This document shows, piece by piece, positions 1-6,107 of a DNA stretch of 6,127 nucleotides. Within the stretch, counting starts at the first letter, position 1; every line of letters begins with the position of its first letter. The notes beneath the pieces were generated by a model. That model was not told the DNA's origin, did not search any database, and worked only from the letters and a program-made list of their open reading frames with translations. This DNA is from an uncultured Megasphaera sp. Its GTDB lineage: Bacteria > Bacillota > Negativicutes > Veillonellales > Megasphaeraceae. The DNA lies in assembly GCF_958350005.1 (NCBI RefSeq), contig NZ_CATWFF010000125.1, positions 1-6,127 of the forward strand, in the 5' to 3' direction. The position numbers and the translations under genes were made by a program.

Positions 1-436
1 TCGCGCATACTACAATTTGCTCGAACGTCAGTTTGTCCGTTATTATGATAAAGCAAGAAAGATGGAAGGCGTAACGGGTGAAAACATGCTGAAACTGTTG
101 GAATGCCGGTTGGATAACCTGGTATACCGTATCGGTTTTGCAAATTCCATTCGTCAGGCTCGTCAGATGGTAAACCATGGCCACATTCTGGTCAATGGCA
201 AACGTTGTGACATTCCGTCGGCTCACGTAAAAGTCGGCTCGGTCATTGCTCTGAAAGAAGCTTCCCGGTCCAACGAAATGTACAAGAAGTCCTTCCAGGA
301 ATTAAAATCCTTCGATGTTCCTTACATCGAAAAGAATTTTGACGGCTTCGAAGGCACTCTTACCCGTATGCCGGAACGCGATGAACTTCCTATCGAAATC
401 AACGAAACGCTCATCGTCGAATTGTACTCCAAGTAA
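1..436 (+). CDS. rpsD: 30S ribosomal protein S4 (3' part; 5' end outside window)
   Basis: S4 is a primary 16S rRNA-binding protein that nucleates assembly of the 30S body. The reading frame is open from base 2 with no start codon in view, so about 145 C-terminal residues are present of the usual ~200. The TTG at 17 is an internal Leu codon (LLERQF segment), not a start. Visible hallmarks are the GVTGEN segment, then the S4 RNA-binding domain with LECRLDNLVYR, RQARQMVNHGHI, VNGK and DIPS, and the conserved C-terminus ending LIVELYSK. The N-terminal part, which shows whether this is the zinc-binding (C+) or Cys-free (C-) form, is cut off. An intrinsic terminator follows directly, and rpoA, the usual downstream neighbour in the alpha operon, is absent. 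The gene is therefore last in its unit or monocistronic. Family assignment is very secure. Confidence 0.97.
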   Translation, partial: RAYYNLLERQFVRYYDKARKMEGVTGENMLKLLECRLDNLVYRIGFANSIRQARQMVNHGHILVNGKRCDIPSAHVKVGSVIALKEASRSNEMYKKSFQELKSFDVPYIEKNFDGFEGTLTRMPERDELPIEINETLIVELYSK

Positions 437-453
437 GAATTACAAGAACAGAC

Positions 454-498
454 AAAAACAAGGAATCCCGCAGATATTGTGGTTTTCCTTGTTTTTTT
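454..498 (+). terminator. Intrinsic terminator after rpsD
   Basis: A perfect 12-base inverted repeat (AAAAACAAGGAA at 454-465, TTCCTTGTTTTT at 485-496) encloses a 19-base loop and runs straight into a T tract ending at 498. It lies 18 bases past the rpsD stop. The stem is AT-rich with a short GC core (CAAGG), so it is of moderate strength, but the A-tract/stem/T-tract layout is typical. Confidence 0.82.
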
Positions 499-524
499 AT
501 ATAAAAAATACTGCGCAATATGTC

Positions 525-530
525 AGGAGG
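525..530 (+). promoter_or_regulatory. Shine-Dalgarno that sets the start of the DUF898 gene
   Basis: AGGAGG lies 8 bases before the ATG at 539. A second ATG at 535 is in another frame and only 4 bases from the site. The frame upstream of 539 runs back through the rpsD terminator without a comparable site. This decides the start at 539 rather than the GTG at 479. Confidence 0.8.
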
Positions 531-538
531 AGTCATGT

Positions 539-862
539 ATGAACAACACACTGCCGTCATCATCATCCCGATTTGAAGGATCTGTACTGGGATTTATCGC
601 CTACAGTCTGATTCTTACACTGCTTACATTCTTTACGTTTGGTCTGGCCTATCCCTGGGGAGCCGTCGCCTTTCAGCGCTGGAAATGCCGCAACATCGTA
701 CTGGACGGCCAGCGGCTGTACTTTGACGGAACAGGAACGCAGCTGTTTGGCAGCTATATTAAATGGTGGTTCTTCACGATTATTACGCTGGGCATTTACG
801 GGTTCTGGCTGTATAACAAGATGACTGCCTGGCAGGTAAAACACACCCATTTCGACAGATAA
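539..862 (+). CDS. DUF898 (YjgN-type) small membrane protein
   Basis: A 107-residue integral membrane protein of the DUF898 family, function unknown. Two hydrophobic segments are seen, at about residues 16-38 and 70-92. Family signatures are GLAYPW (35-40), QRW (46-48), RLYFDGTG (59-66), the pair GSYIKWW and TLGIYGFW in the second helix region, and the KHTHF motif at the C-terminus (101-105). The length matches the short Firmicutes form, which carries one DUF898 unit; the E. coli YjgN type is larger. The start is fixed by AGGAGG 8 bases upstream. Only 40 bases separate the rpsD terminator from the start codon, so a promoter would have to overlap the terminator, or expression depends on readthrough from rpsD; no clear -35/-10 pair was found. 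The gene converges on fprA. Family assignment is firm, but nothing here suggests a substrate or partner. Confidence 0.9.
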   Translation: MNNTLPSSSSRFEGSVLGFIAYSLILTLLTFFTFGLAYPWGAVAFQRWKCRNIVLDGQRLYFDGTGTQLFGSYIKWWFFTIITLGIYGFWLYNKMTAWQVKHTHFDR

Positions 863-874
863 CACAACATATAC

Positions 875-924
875 AAAAAACGCACAATCCACACCCCCTC
901 TCAGGAGTGCAGATTGTGCGTTTT
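875..924. terminator. Bidirectional terminator between convergent genes
   Basis: A perfect 13-base inverted repeat (AAAACGCACAATC at 877-889, GATTGTGCGTTTT at 912-924) lies between the DUF898 stop (862) and the fprA stop (940). The loop can pair further (CAC 892-894 with GTG 907-909). On the - strand the GC-containing stem is followed by six Ts (complement of 875-880), a good terminator for fprA. On the + strand the tract is only four Ts, so it is likely weaker for the DUF898 gene. Confidence 0.85.
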
Positions 925-939
925 GTATAACCTGTCAGA

Positions 940-2175
940 TTAGATCAAGGTTTTCGGATCGGGATAGGCTTTAATATCATCGGCAACTTTCTTGGCAATG
1001 TCGTCAATAATCCCTTCCTGATCGTCATGGAGAGACGATTTCATATCAATCGTCGGTTCAATGAGTTCGCAGTTCTTGAATTTATTCTGTACATAGTCAA
1101 CCATCGTTTTATGTGCTGCAGAAGCCCAGCTGTGGCAGGCCAGGACAGCAATTTTACGATTCTGGAAAATAAGGGTGCTCAAATCGTGGAGGAAGTTTTC
1201 CATCGGCAGGAACAGATTGAGGTTGTATGTCGGTGCTGCCAGTACGAGATGGCTGTATTCCCAGGCTTTAGCTGAAATGTAGGACGGATGCGTTTTGGCT
1301 ACGTCATAGAGGCGAACGTCATGAATGCCCTGCTGGCTGAGTTTATGGGCCAGTACGCAGGCAGCCCGTTCCGTGTTGCCGTAAATGGACGAGAAAGCAA
1401 TGACAACGCCTTTCTTTTCCGGTACATATTTTGCCCAGTGAAGATATTTTTCAATGATGTACTGAATCGTTTCCGGCGTGCGGAACAGTACGCCGTGGAG
1501 CGGGCAAATAACTTCAATAGGAACGCCGCTGGCTTTCTTCAGAACATTGACAACCTGCGGGCCAAATTTGCCGACAATGTTGACATAATAACGGCGGGCC
1601 GAGTCGAGATAGTTTTCTTCATAATCAACCTGATCGGCATATACGTTGCCAACTGTGCCGAACATGCCGAATGCATCGGCACTGAACAATACTTTGTCCG
1701 TAATATCATAGGACATGATAACTTCCGGCCAGTGAACCATGGGAGCCTTGATGAACTGCAGGACATGTTTGCCCAGTTTGAGCTGATCCCCTTCTTTTAC
1801 GACAACATACCGTTCCGGCATGGGTTTGCGGAAAAACTGTTCAAACAGCTTAAAGGTCTGTGCCTGGCCAATGATTTTGGCTTCCGGATATTTTTCGAGC
1901 AGAGCAACAGCCGAGCTGGCATGGTCCGGTTCCATATGCTGGAGAACGAAGTAATCCAGTTTGCGTCCTTTGAGCAGATATTCTACATCTTCCAGGAATT
2001 CTTCAGCGCACGATTTGTCCATGGCGTCGAGAACACAGGTCTTTTCATCATCAATAAAATAGGAATTATATGTTACACCTTCGGGAATCGGGAAAATCCG
2101 TTCAAATAATTCTGTACGGAAATCATTACATCCCATCCAATAAATACCGTTTTTAATTTCTTCTACACAATGCAT
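940..2175 (-). CDS. fprA: FprA family A-type flavodiiron protein
   Basis: A cytoplasmic flavodiiron protein that reduces O2 to water and/or NO to N2O, usually taking electrons from rubredoxin; in anaerobes it serves oxygen or nitrosative stress defence. The 411 residues fit the usual ~400 of class A. The N-terminal metallo-beta-lactamase-like domain (about 1-250) carries all six expected diiron ligands: H80, E82 and D84 in HMEPDH, H148 in VHWPE, D167 in SADAFG, and H227 in PLHGVLFR. The C-terminal flavodoxin domain (about 255-405) shows FMN-binding loops SSIYGNTER (262-270) and APTYNLNLF (314-322); the third loop, CHSWASAA (347-354), departs from the common GSYGWS form but keeps the Trp. No rubredoxin or flavin reductase domain is fused. 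The start at 2175 was chosen because AAGGAGG lies 10 bases before this ATG; a longer frame back to 2247 would cover the predicted promoter. The gene has its own promoter region, separate from the upstream cluster. Whether O2 or NO is preferred cannot be read from sequence. Confidence 0.95.
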   Translation of the reverse strand: MHCVEEIKNGIYWMGCNDFRTELFERIFPIPEGVTYNSYFIDDEKTCVLDAMDKSCAEEFLEDVEYLLKGRKLDYFVLQHMEPDHASSAVALLEKYPEAKIIGQAQTFKLFEQFFRKPMPERYVVVKEGDQLKLGKHVLQFIKAPMVHWPEVIMSYDITDKVLFSADAFGMFGTVGNVYADQVDYEENYLDSARRYYVNIVGKFGPQVVNVLKKASGVPIEVICPLHGVLFRTPETIQYIIEKYLHWAKYVPEKKGVVIAFSSIYGNTERAACVLAHKLSQQGIHDVRLYDVAKTHPSYISAKAWEYSHLVLAAPTYNLNLFLPMENFLHDLSTLIFQNRKIAVLACHSWASAAHKTMVDYVQNKFKNCELIEPTIDMKSSLHDDQEGIIDDIAKKVADDIKAYPDPKTLI

Positions 2176-2185
2176 GTATGCGATA

Positions 2186-2192
2186 CCTCCTT
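2186..2192 (-). promoter_or_regulatory. Shine-Dalgarno of fprA (decides start)
   Basis: The - strand reads AAGGAGG, 10 bases before the ATG at 2175. It sits inside the longer open frame that begins at 2247 and argues against that upstream start. Confidence 0.85.
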
Positions 2193-2207
2193 GAGAAATC
2201 TTAAATC

Positions 2208-2222
2208 CTATCAGTATGATAG
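2208..2222. repeat. 15-bp palindrome in the fprA leader (possible operator)
   Basis: CTATCA-3 bases-TGATAG is a perfect inverted repeat. It lies about 14-28 bases downstream of the predicted fprA transcription start and 15 bases upstream of the Shine-Dalgarno. The placement suits a repressor operator or a small leader hairpin. I do not recognise a known regulator consensus in it. Confidence 0.45.
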
Positions 2223-2242
2223 CAAGTATCTTACCTTCTCTT

Positions 2243-2251
2243 ATCATATCA
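2243..2251 (-). promoter_or_regulatory. Predicted extended -10 promoter of fprA
   Basis: The - strand reads TGATATGAT, that is an extended TGn element joined to TATGAT (close to TATAAT). A start about 7 bases on would give a leader of roughly 60 bases. The -35 region is weak (AT-rich, TTTTAT at 17-base spacing) and is occupied by the palindrome at 2255-2271. An extended -10 can compensate for a poor -35. The call rests on pattern only. Confidence 0.5.
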
Positions 2252-2254
2252 CGT

Positions 2255-2271
2255 TTTTATATAATATAAAA
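2255..2271. repeat. 17-bp AT-only palindrome over the fprA -35 region
   Basis: TTTTATAT-A-ATATAAAA is a perfect 8-1-8 inverted repeat made only of A and T. ACGT copies flank it at 2251-2254 and 2273-2276, the right one offset by one base. It begins 23 bases before (in - strand sense, beyond) the stop of the LppM-like gene and covers the spacer/-35 of the predicted fprA promoter. There is no T tract to make it a terminator. The size and 1-base centre resemble Fur/PerR-type operators, but the bases match the PerR consensus only in part, so the regulator is open. Confidence 0.5.
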
Positions 2272-2294
2272 TACGTCTGAAAAGAAAATCTTTA

Positions 2295-3611
2295 TTATCT
2301 GTTCTTTTTTTCCTGCGACTTTGAGCCACGGTCATTACGGGCTTCCGTATTCTTTGCCGACGATTCTGTTCCTGCGGCATCAGACGAACGTTCTTTTTCT
2401 ACTTTTTTCTCTGCCTGCTGTTCCGCTTCCTGTTCGGCTTCTTCTGCAATGGCATCAGCTCGCCGCTGTTCTTCTGAAACCTCCCGGCTAGGCGGCGTTC
2501 TGACCGGTTCCGGTGCACTGCCTACAGATTCGGCTTCAGATACCAGCTGATCGACCAGCTGCTGCAGTACATCCCGGTCAGCCTGTGACAGATCTTTGCT
2601 GCCAGACAGCAGTTCCTGGGCCTGAGAAGCCAGCTGGCCAGCCTGCGCTCTTGCTTCCCGCTGACTAATGCTGCCGTCCCGGTAGGACCGGTTCAATTCG
2701 CGCAGAGAACTGGAGATTTCCATGGTCTTACTGCGAATACGGGCAGCTGCAGCTTCACCAATGCGCTGTTTCTGTGCACCGGCATTCTGCAGGCGCCGGT
2801 CTTCTTCCCGGCTTTCCAGCAGTTCTTCCTGCTGCTGTTCCGATACCTTGGCCAGCGTATCTGCTGTAACATGGGTGCCGACATAATATTCATATCCCAT
2901 ATAACCCAGTAAAATAATGGGCAGGCACAAAAGCATCATTTCTACTTTACGCATATGGGCAGCCTTTTTCCAGCTGATCACATTGCGGCGCCGATGTTCC
3001 ATGAACAGTACAATGACAATAATAAGGACGATAAACGATAAGGTCAGATAAATAAACAACTTATGCCAAACCGTAGCCTGCAGCTTGATCTGCGTCGGCT
3101 CATTCTGTTTGAGGCTCCACATATAGGTACTGCCCTGCTCATCGGCATGATTGCTGTTGCTTTCTACCTGCGTTCCTGACGGAAAGGATACGATGTATTC
3201 CAGATCAGCGCCGTTTTCCTCCATCGCCATGCCGAGACGCAGGGACTGAAGGCTGTCACTGTTAAAGGTATAGTCAATATAATAGGTCGAACAAATAAAT
3301 CCATCATGAGTTTTATGGACAATACGGTCTACAGAGCTCCGATTGGCTCCTTCTTTCGTAATGGTCTTCATCGCCCGAAAGCCCTGTCCGTTTGCATTAT
3401 TATAATCCATGATCGTATAGTTTCGTTTCTGAAACTCATCGGCATCGGCACGCAGTTTTTTCTGTCCTTCTGCCGTATCCGATACTTTCAGCACGTCCTG
3501 TGTTTCACTGCCGTCATCATGAATAATCGTCTGTGCCCGAAATCCGGACAGCAGCAGAAATGAAGCCGCCAGGATAACGGTGCATGCCAATTTCAAATAT
3601 GCCTTTCCCAT
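2295..3611 (-). CDS. LppM-like (DUF3153-like) membrane protein with coiled-coil, charged C-terminal tail
   Basis: A 438-residue envelope protein, function unknown. Residues 1-26 form a signal peptide (K3, K7, a hydrophobic core, then LLLSGFRA before QT). Residues about 60-183 resemble the LppM/DUF3153 domain: a beta-rich stretch ending in the family-like pattern YIVSFPSGTQVESNSN (139-154) and YMWSL (163-167). Membrane segments lie at about 184-204 and 225-243, joined by a basic loop (HRRR, WKKAAHMRK) that should face the cytoplasm. The LppM domain and the last 195 residues would then both face outward. That C-terminal part is rich in Gln, Glu, Arg and Ala, with predicted coiled coils near 252-275 and 380-407, ending in a Lys/Ser/Glu tail. 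Many relatives are lipoproteins, but the lipobox Cys position here is Phe24. The start at 3611 has AAGGAG 6 bases upstream, overlapping the stop of the preceding gene; the open frame continues 60 codons further but only as a shadow of that gene. Third gene of the membrane cluster. The gene call is strong; the family link is moderate. Confidence 0.85.
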   Translation of the reverse strand: MGKAYLKLACTVILAASFLLLSGFRAQTIIHDDGSETQDVLKVSDTAEGQKKLRADADEFQKRNYTIMDYNNANGQGFRAMKTITKEGANRSSVDRIVHKTHDGFICSTYYIDYTFNSDSLQSLRLGMAMEENGADLEYIVSFPSGTQVESNSNHADEQGSTYMWSLKQNEPTQIKLQATVWHKLFIYLTLSFIVLIIVIVLFMEHRRRNVISWKKAAHMRKVEMMLLCLPIILLGYMGYEYYVGTHVTADTLAKVSEQQQEELLESREEDRRLQNAGAQKQRIGEAAAARIRSKTMEISSSLRELNRSYRDGSISQREARAQAGQLASQAQELLSGSKDLSQADRDVLQQLVDQLVSEAESVGSAPEPVRTPPSREVSEEQRRADAIAEEAEQEAEQQAEKKVEKERSSDAAGTESSAKNTEARNDRGSKSQEKKNR

Positions 3612-3617
3612 AAGTCT

Positions 3618-3623
3618 CTCCTT
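3618..3623 (-). promoter_or_regulatory. Shine-Dalgarno of the LppM-like gene, overlapping the upstream stop codon
   Basis: The - strand reads TAAGGAG: the TAA stop of the GDYXXLXD gene shares bases with AAGGAG, and the ATG follows after 6 bases. Ribosomes ending on the upstream gene would stop on this site, which suggests translational coupling. It fixes the start at 3611 against the longer frame to 3791. Confidence 0.8.
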
Positions 3624-4299
3624 ATTCTTCCTTTGGCGGAACCATACCGGATTCAATAATCCGCGGCGTATTAAAAGTCTGGTCCGAACGGGATGCAGCT
3701 GATTCCTGCGATTTTCTTGCTGCTTCCATCGCCGCGCCATTACTGCATTCTTCCAGCGGTATGCCATTGATAAAAATACCTTCAATGACACCTTCTCCTT
3801 TTTTCATGCGAATGCTGGCAATGACGTTATCTGTACTGTTGATGTTATAAATGCCATCTGCCAGTTCCGGAGCAATGCGGTAGCGGCCAAAGTCTACCTG
3901 AAACTGCACGGCCGATCCATCATAGGACACGACACGGGCATCCATGTAATCCTGCCCTATACCGGGCTTTTCTGCAGAAGCGCCCTGAATCTGAATCATT
4001 CCCTTATCATCGTGAGAAATATATACATATATGGGTTCATTCGCTTCCGGAACCGTTCCCGTATCCAGCCAGGCTGTCGTATCTTCCGGAAACACAACGC
4101 GGACATAATCGGTGCCGAATGAGGATACTTCCAGGCGAGGCAGGCAGTGCCACTGATAGGGTATGCCGTCGACGCCAATATTATGCCAGCGCCAGCCTAC
4201 ATATGCCAGCGCACTGAGCTGAAGAATGACAGCTGCCAGAAAGATCAGCCATTTATACTTGCTGACAGAAACCAGATTCACAGGTCCTGCTTTTATCAT
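3622..4299 (-). CDS. GDYXXLXD-family membrane-anchored protein
   Basis: A 225-residue protein with one N-terminal membrane segment (about 15-36) and an outward-facing domain. It fits the GDYXXLXD family, which is often encoded next to DUF2157 and DUF4401 membrane proteins; the function is unknown. The name motif is degenerate here: FGTDYVRVVF (61-70) keeps Asp-Tyr but has Thr for the Gly position, Val for Leu, and Phe for the last Asp. The rest of the family pattern is present: VDFGRYRIAPE (135-145), matching the usual fG.erY.vpEg region, then NVIASIRMKKGEGVIEGIFI (158-177) with the INGIPLEE ending. A Ser/Ala/Arg-rich tail of about 35 residues follows (190-225). The ATG overlaps the DUF2157 stop in an ATGA, with AAGGAG 7 bases upstream (4307-4312), so translation is probably coupled. 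Gene call very secure, family call good. Confidence 0.88.
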   Translation of the reverse strand: MIKAGPVNLVSVSKYKWLIFLAAVILQLSALAYVGWRWHNIGVDGIPYQWHCLPRLEVSSFGTDYVRVVFPEDTTAWLDTGTVPEANEPIYVYISHDDKGMIQIQGASAEKPGIGQDYMDARVVSYDGSAVQFQVDFGRYRIAPELADGIYNINSTDNVIASIRMKKGEGVIEGIFINGIPLEECSNGAAMEAARKSQESAASRSDQTFNTPRIIESGMVPPKEE

Positions 4300-6053
4300 T
4301 TCGATTCTCCTTCCTTAGCCCAGGGAGAACGGGAAAATCGTTTTTCCCGCTTAGCCGGAGCAGCCATGGACTGCCATGGCGATGTAGTCGTATGTCCCGA
4401 CTGACTGGGAGCCTTTGCCGGTTCTTTCTTTTGTTTTGCCCAGGTCGCTGCAGACGGAAGGGGCATGTCATCGGGGCTGTGAAATACAGGCGGCACAAAT
4501 GCCGAATGGGCTGTCTCATGCAGATGAATGCCCTGAGCCGGGCGGCTTTCCTGCTGTTCCTGTACGGGAACAGTAATCGCATCTGGCGACGGCACATGGA
4601 GCTGCCGCATCCATTCCGACAAGGTATCTGCATCGGATGCAGCATCATGAATCCCCATTGGGTCCGCTGCCTGCGGCACATCAGAAGAGGATTCCGGCTG
4701 ACTGGGAGAATCTTGCCGCACCGTTGCTGCTGTATGCGTCATTCTGGCCCGTCTTGCTGCCCGCACAGCAGCAGCCTTTCGGCTTTCTGACGTACGGCGG
4801 AACTGAACGATTACCAAGGTCAGGATGACAATGGCCAAAACCGGAACAAGCGGGGAAAAGCTGGTTCCGACAACGAACGAGGCGATCAGGCTGACCAGCA
4901 GTAGAATACCAAACCGCAAATGACTGATGCGGTTGCTTCCCTTTATGCCCTGCATGGTTTCATAAAATCCCAGGAACAGCAAATACGCTGATGACAGGAT
5001 CAACGGAACCGAAGAATACAGGCCGCTGCGGACCAATACTGTTTCTGCGCCTACCATGAAGGGAATAACCGCATAAATGACTGGTCCCCACAGCCGCTTT
5101 TTCACGCCTTTGGCCAGCAGCGCCACGATGAGCACCATAAAGCCAACGGTAATGGCCGTCGTAGACCAGTGAAATCCCTGAATGGCAGCAATACCGTCCC
5201 AGGCAGCGGGCATACAGGAAATCAGCAGCGAAGCGGCAGCAGCAAATCGGCCAAACCACCGAAAAGGAACACCCCAGGATTTGCGGATATCAATGGAATA
5301 TCCGGTCAGCATAATCGCAACAGCCAGGGCTGACAGCAATAAAAAGGGAATATATGCCGCATTCTGAGTCATCAGGGCGAATGCAGCAAATACGGTAATG
5401 GTCATGGACCAGGAAAAGACAGACAATCGCCATTCATTCCCCTGCTGCAGCGCCGTGTAATAATAGGGTGTAATCAGCACAATCATCAGCCATAATCCGG
5501 CAATGCCGCCAGGCGTATACATGGGCCCTCCCAGAGCAGCCCATACCAGTACGGCCAGTTCATATACGAGTACGGTACCAATGGAACGCAGCAAATAGGC
5601 TGCCGGCAGTATGAGCAGCGCGCAGACGGCAATATACGTCGTCGTATACCAGCCGACGTAAAAGGTCTGCTCCGCCATGGCCAGGGCCGCAAAGACAGTC
5701 AGACAGTGTGCAAGGCCGACGCCTTCTCCCAGCAGAGAACCTTCCCGCTGCTGAAACATTGCCAGACCGATACTGACCTGCGAAAGGAGAAGCAGCATAA
5801 CCGCCAGGCCCATGCGCACGGCCATGGAAACGTGATACCATGTATAGGCAGCACCCCAAATAAGTCCCATACCGGCCAGTGAACAGGCCACAATGGCCAG
5901 CAGACCATATACAGGCATAGCCAGCCCGCTGTTTGCCGGCACACTGACAGACTTCCGTATATGCTGTGCTCCTTCAGCCGTCAGCCACCCTTTCTCCTGC
6001 CACTCGCCAAGCTGGCGTTCCAGCCACTCTTTGTTATTTCGTATTATCATCAT
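4296..6053 (-). CDS. DUF2157 polytopic membrane protein with long disordered C-terminal tail
   Basis: A 585-residue protein; function unknown. The first ~35 residues (WLERQLGEWQEKGWLTAEGAQ, residues 10-30) match the cytoplasmic DUF2157 helix-turn-helix-like start. Residues about 45-417 hold some 12-14 hydrophobic helices. From residue 420 the protein turns basic (RRTSESRKAAAVRAARRAR) and then becomes a ~150-residue Ser/Pro/Gln/Ala-rich tail that is probably disordered and cytoplasmic. Near its end are three Trp-centred short motifs, TWAKQKK (537-543), SPWQSM (558-563) and SPWAKEG (577-583). DUF2157 proteins usually end near the last helix, so the tail is an addition. GGGAGG (6059-6064) lies 5 bases before the first ATG (6053) and 8 before a second, adjacent ATG (6050); either may be used. 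First gene of the cluster, overlapping the GDYXXLXD gene by 4 bases. No DUF4401 partner is present in the window. Confidence 0.9.
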   Translation of the reverse strand: MMIIRNNKEWLERQLGEWQEKGWLTAEGAQHIRKSVSVPANSGLAMPVYGLLAIVACSLAGMGLIWGAAYTWYHVSMAVRMGLAVMLLLLSQVSIGLAMFQQREGSLLGEGVGLAHCLTVFAALAMAEQTFYVGWYTTTYIAVCALLILPAAYLLRSIGTVLVYELAVLVWAALGGPMYTPGGIAGLWLMIVLITPYYYTALQQGNEWRLSVFSWSMTITVFAAFALMTQNAAYIPFLLLSALAVAIMLTGYSIDIRKSWGVPFRWFGRFAAAASLLISCMPAAWDGIAAIQGFHWSTTAITVGFMVLIVALLAKGVKKRLWGPVIYAVIPFMVGAETVLVRSGLYSSVPLILSSAYLLFLGFYETMQGIKGSNRISHLRFGILLLVSLIASFVVGTSFSPLVPVLAIVILTLVIVQFRRTSESRKAAAVRAARRARMTHTAATVRQDSPSQPESSSDVPQAADPMGIHDAASDADTLSEWMRQLHVPSPDAITVPVQEQQESRPAQGIHLHETAHSAFVPPVFHSPDDMPLPSAATWAKQKKEPAKAPSQSGHTTTSPWQSMAAPAKREKRFSRSPWAKEGESK

Positions 6054-6098
6054 TACTGCCTCCCAGGCAATTAGTTTATCAAATTTTCATGCACCAAC

Positions 6099-6107
6099 AG
6101 TATATCA
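6099..6107 (-). promoter_or_regulatory. Predicted extended -10 promoter of the DUF2157 cluster
   Basis: The - strand reads TGATATACT, an extended TGn element with TATACT (five of six to TATAAT). A start about 7 bases on leaves a leader of about 40 bases. The matching -35 would fall at the window edge (TATGGT, poor). The first six bases, TGATAT, are shared with the predicted fprA promoter. Pattern-based only. Confidence 0.45.

Noticed and set aside
479..538. Upstream extension of the DUF898 protein from GTG at 479
   Set aside because: It would begin inside the rpsD terminator stem and lacks a Shine-Dalgarno. The family-like sequence begins after 539.
1288..2109. 273-codon open frame on the + strand opposite fprA
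   Set aside because: It lies entirely antisense to a gene with all catalytic residues intact, has no Shine-Dalgarno, and its translation shows no recognisable domain. It is a codon-bias shadow.
2276..2294. Possible terminator after the LppM-like gene
   Set aside because: Only a 5-base AAAGA/TCTTT stem and no proper T tract. Readthrough into fprA cannot be excluded, but no terminator can be supported.
3582..3584. Cys10 of the LppM-like protein as a lipobox cysteine
   Set aside because: It is only ten residues in, with Lys at the -3 position and before the hydrophobic core, so it does not fit a lipobox.
3612..3791. 60-codon 5' extension of the LppM-like gene
   Set aside because: It overlaps the end of the GDYXXLXD gene in another frame. 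A clear AAGGAG and a signal peptide begin at 3611.
4253..4681. 142-codon - strand frame inside the DUF2157 tail
   Set aside because: Arg/Cys/His-rich alternate-frame translation overlapping two well-supported genes, with no ribosome site or domain.
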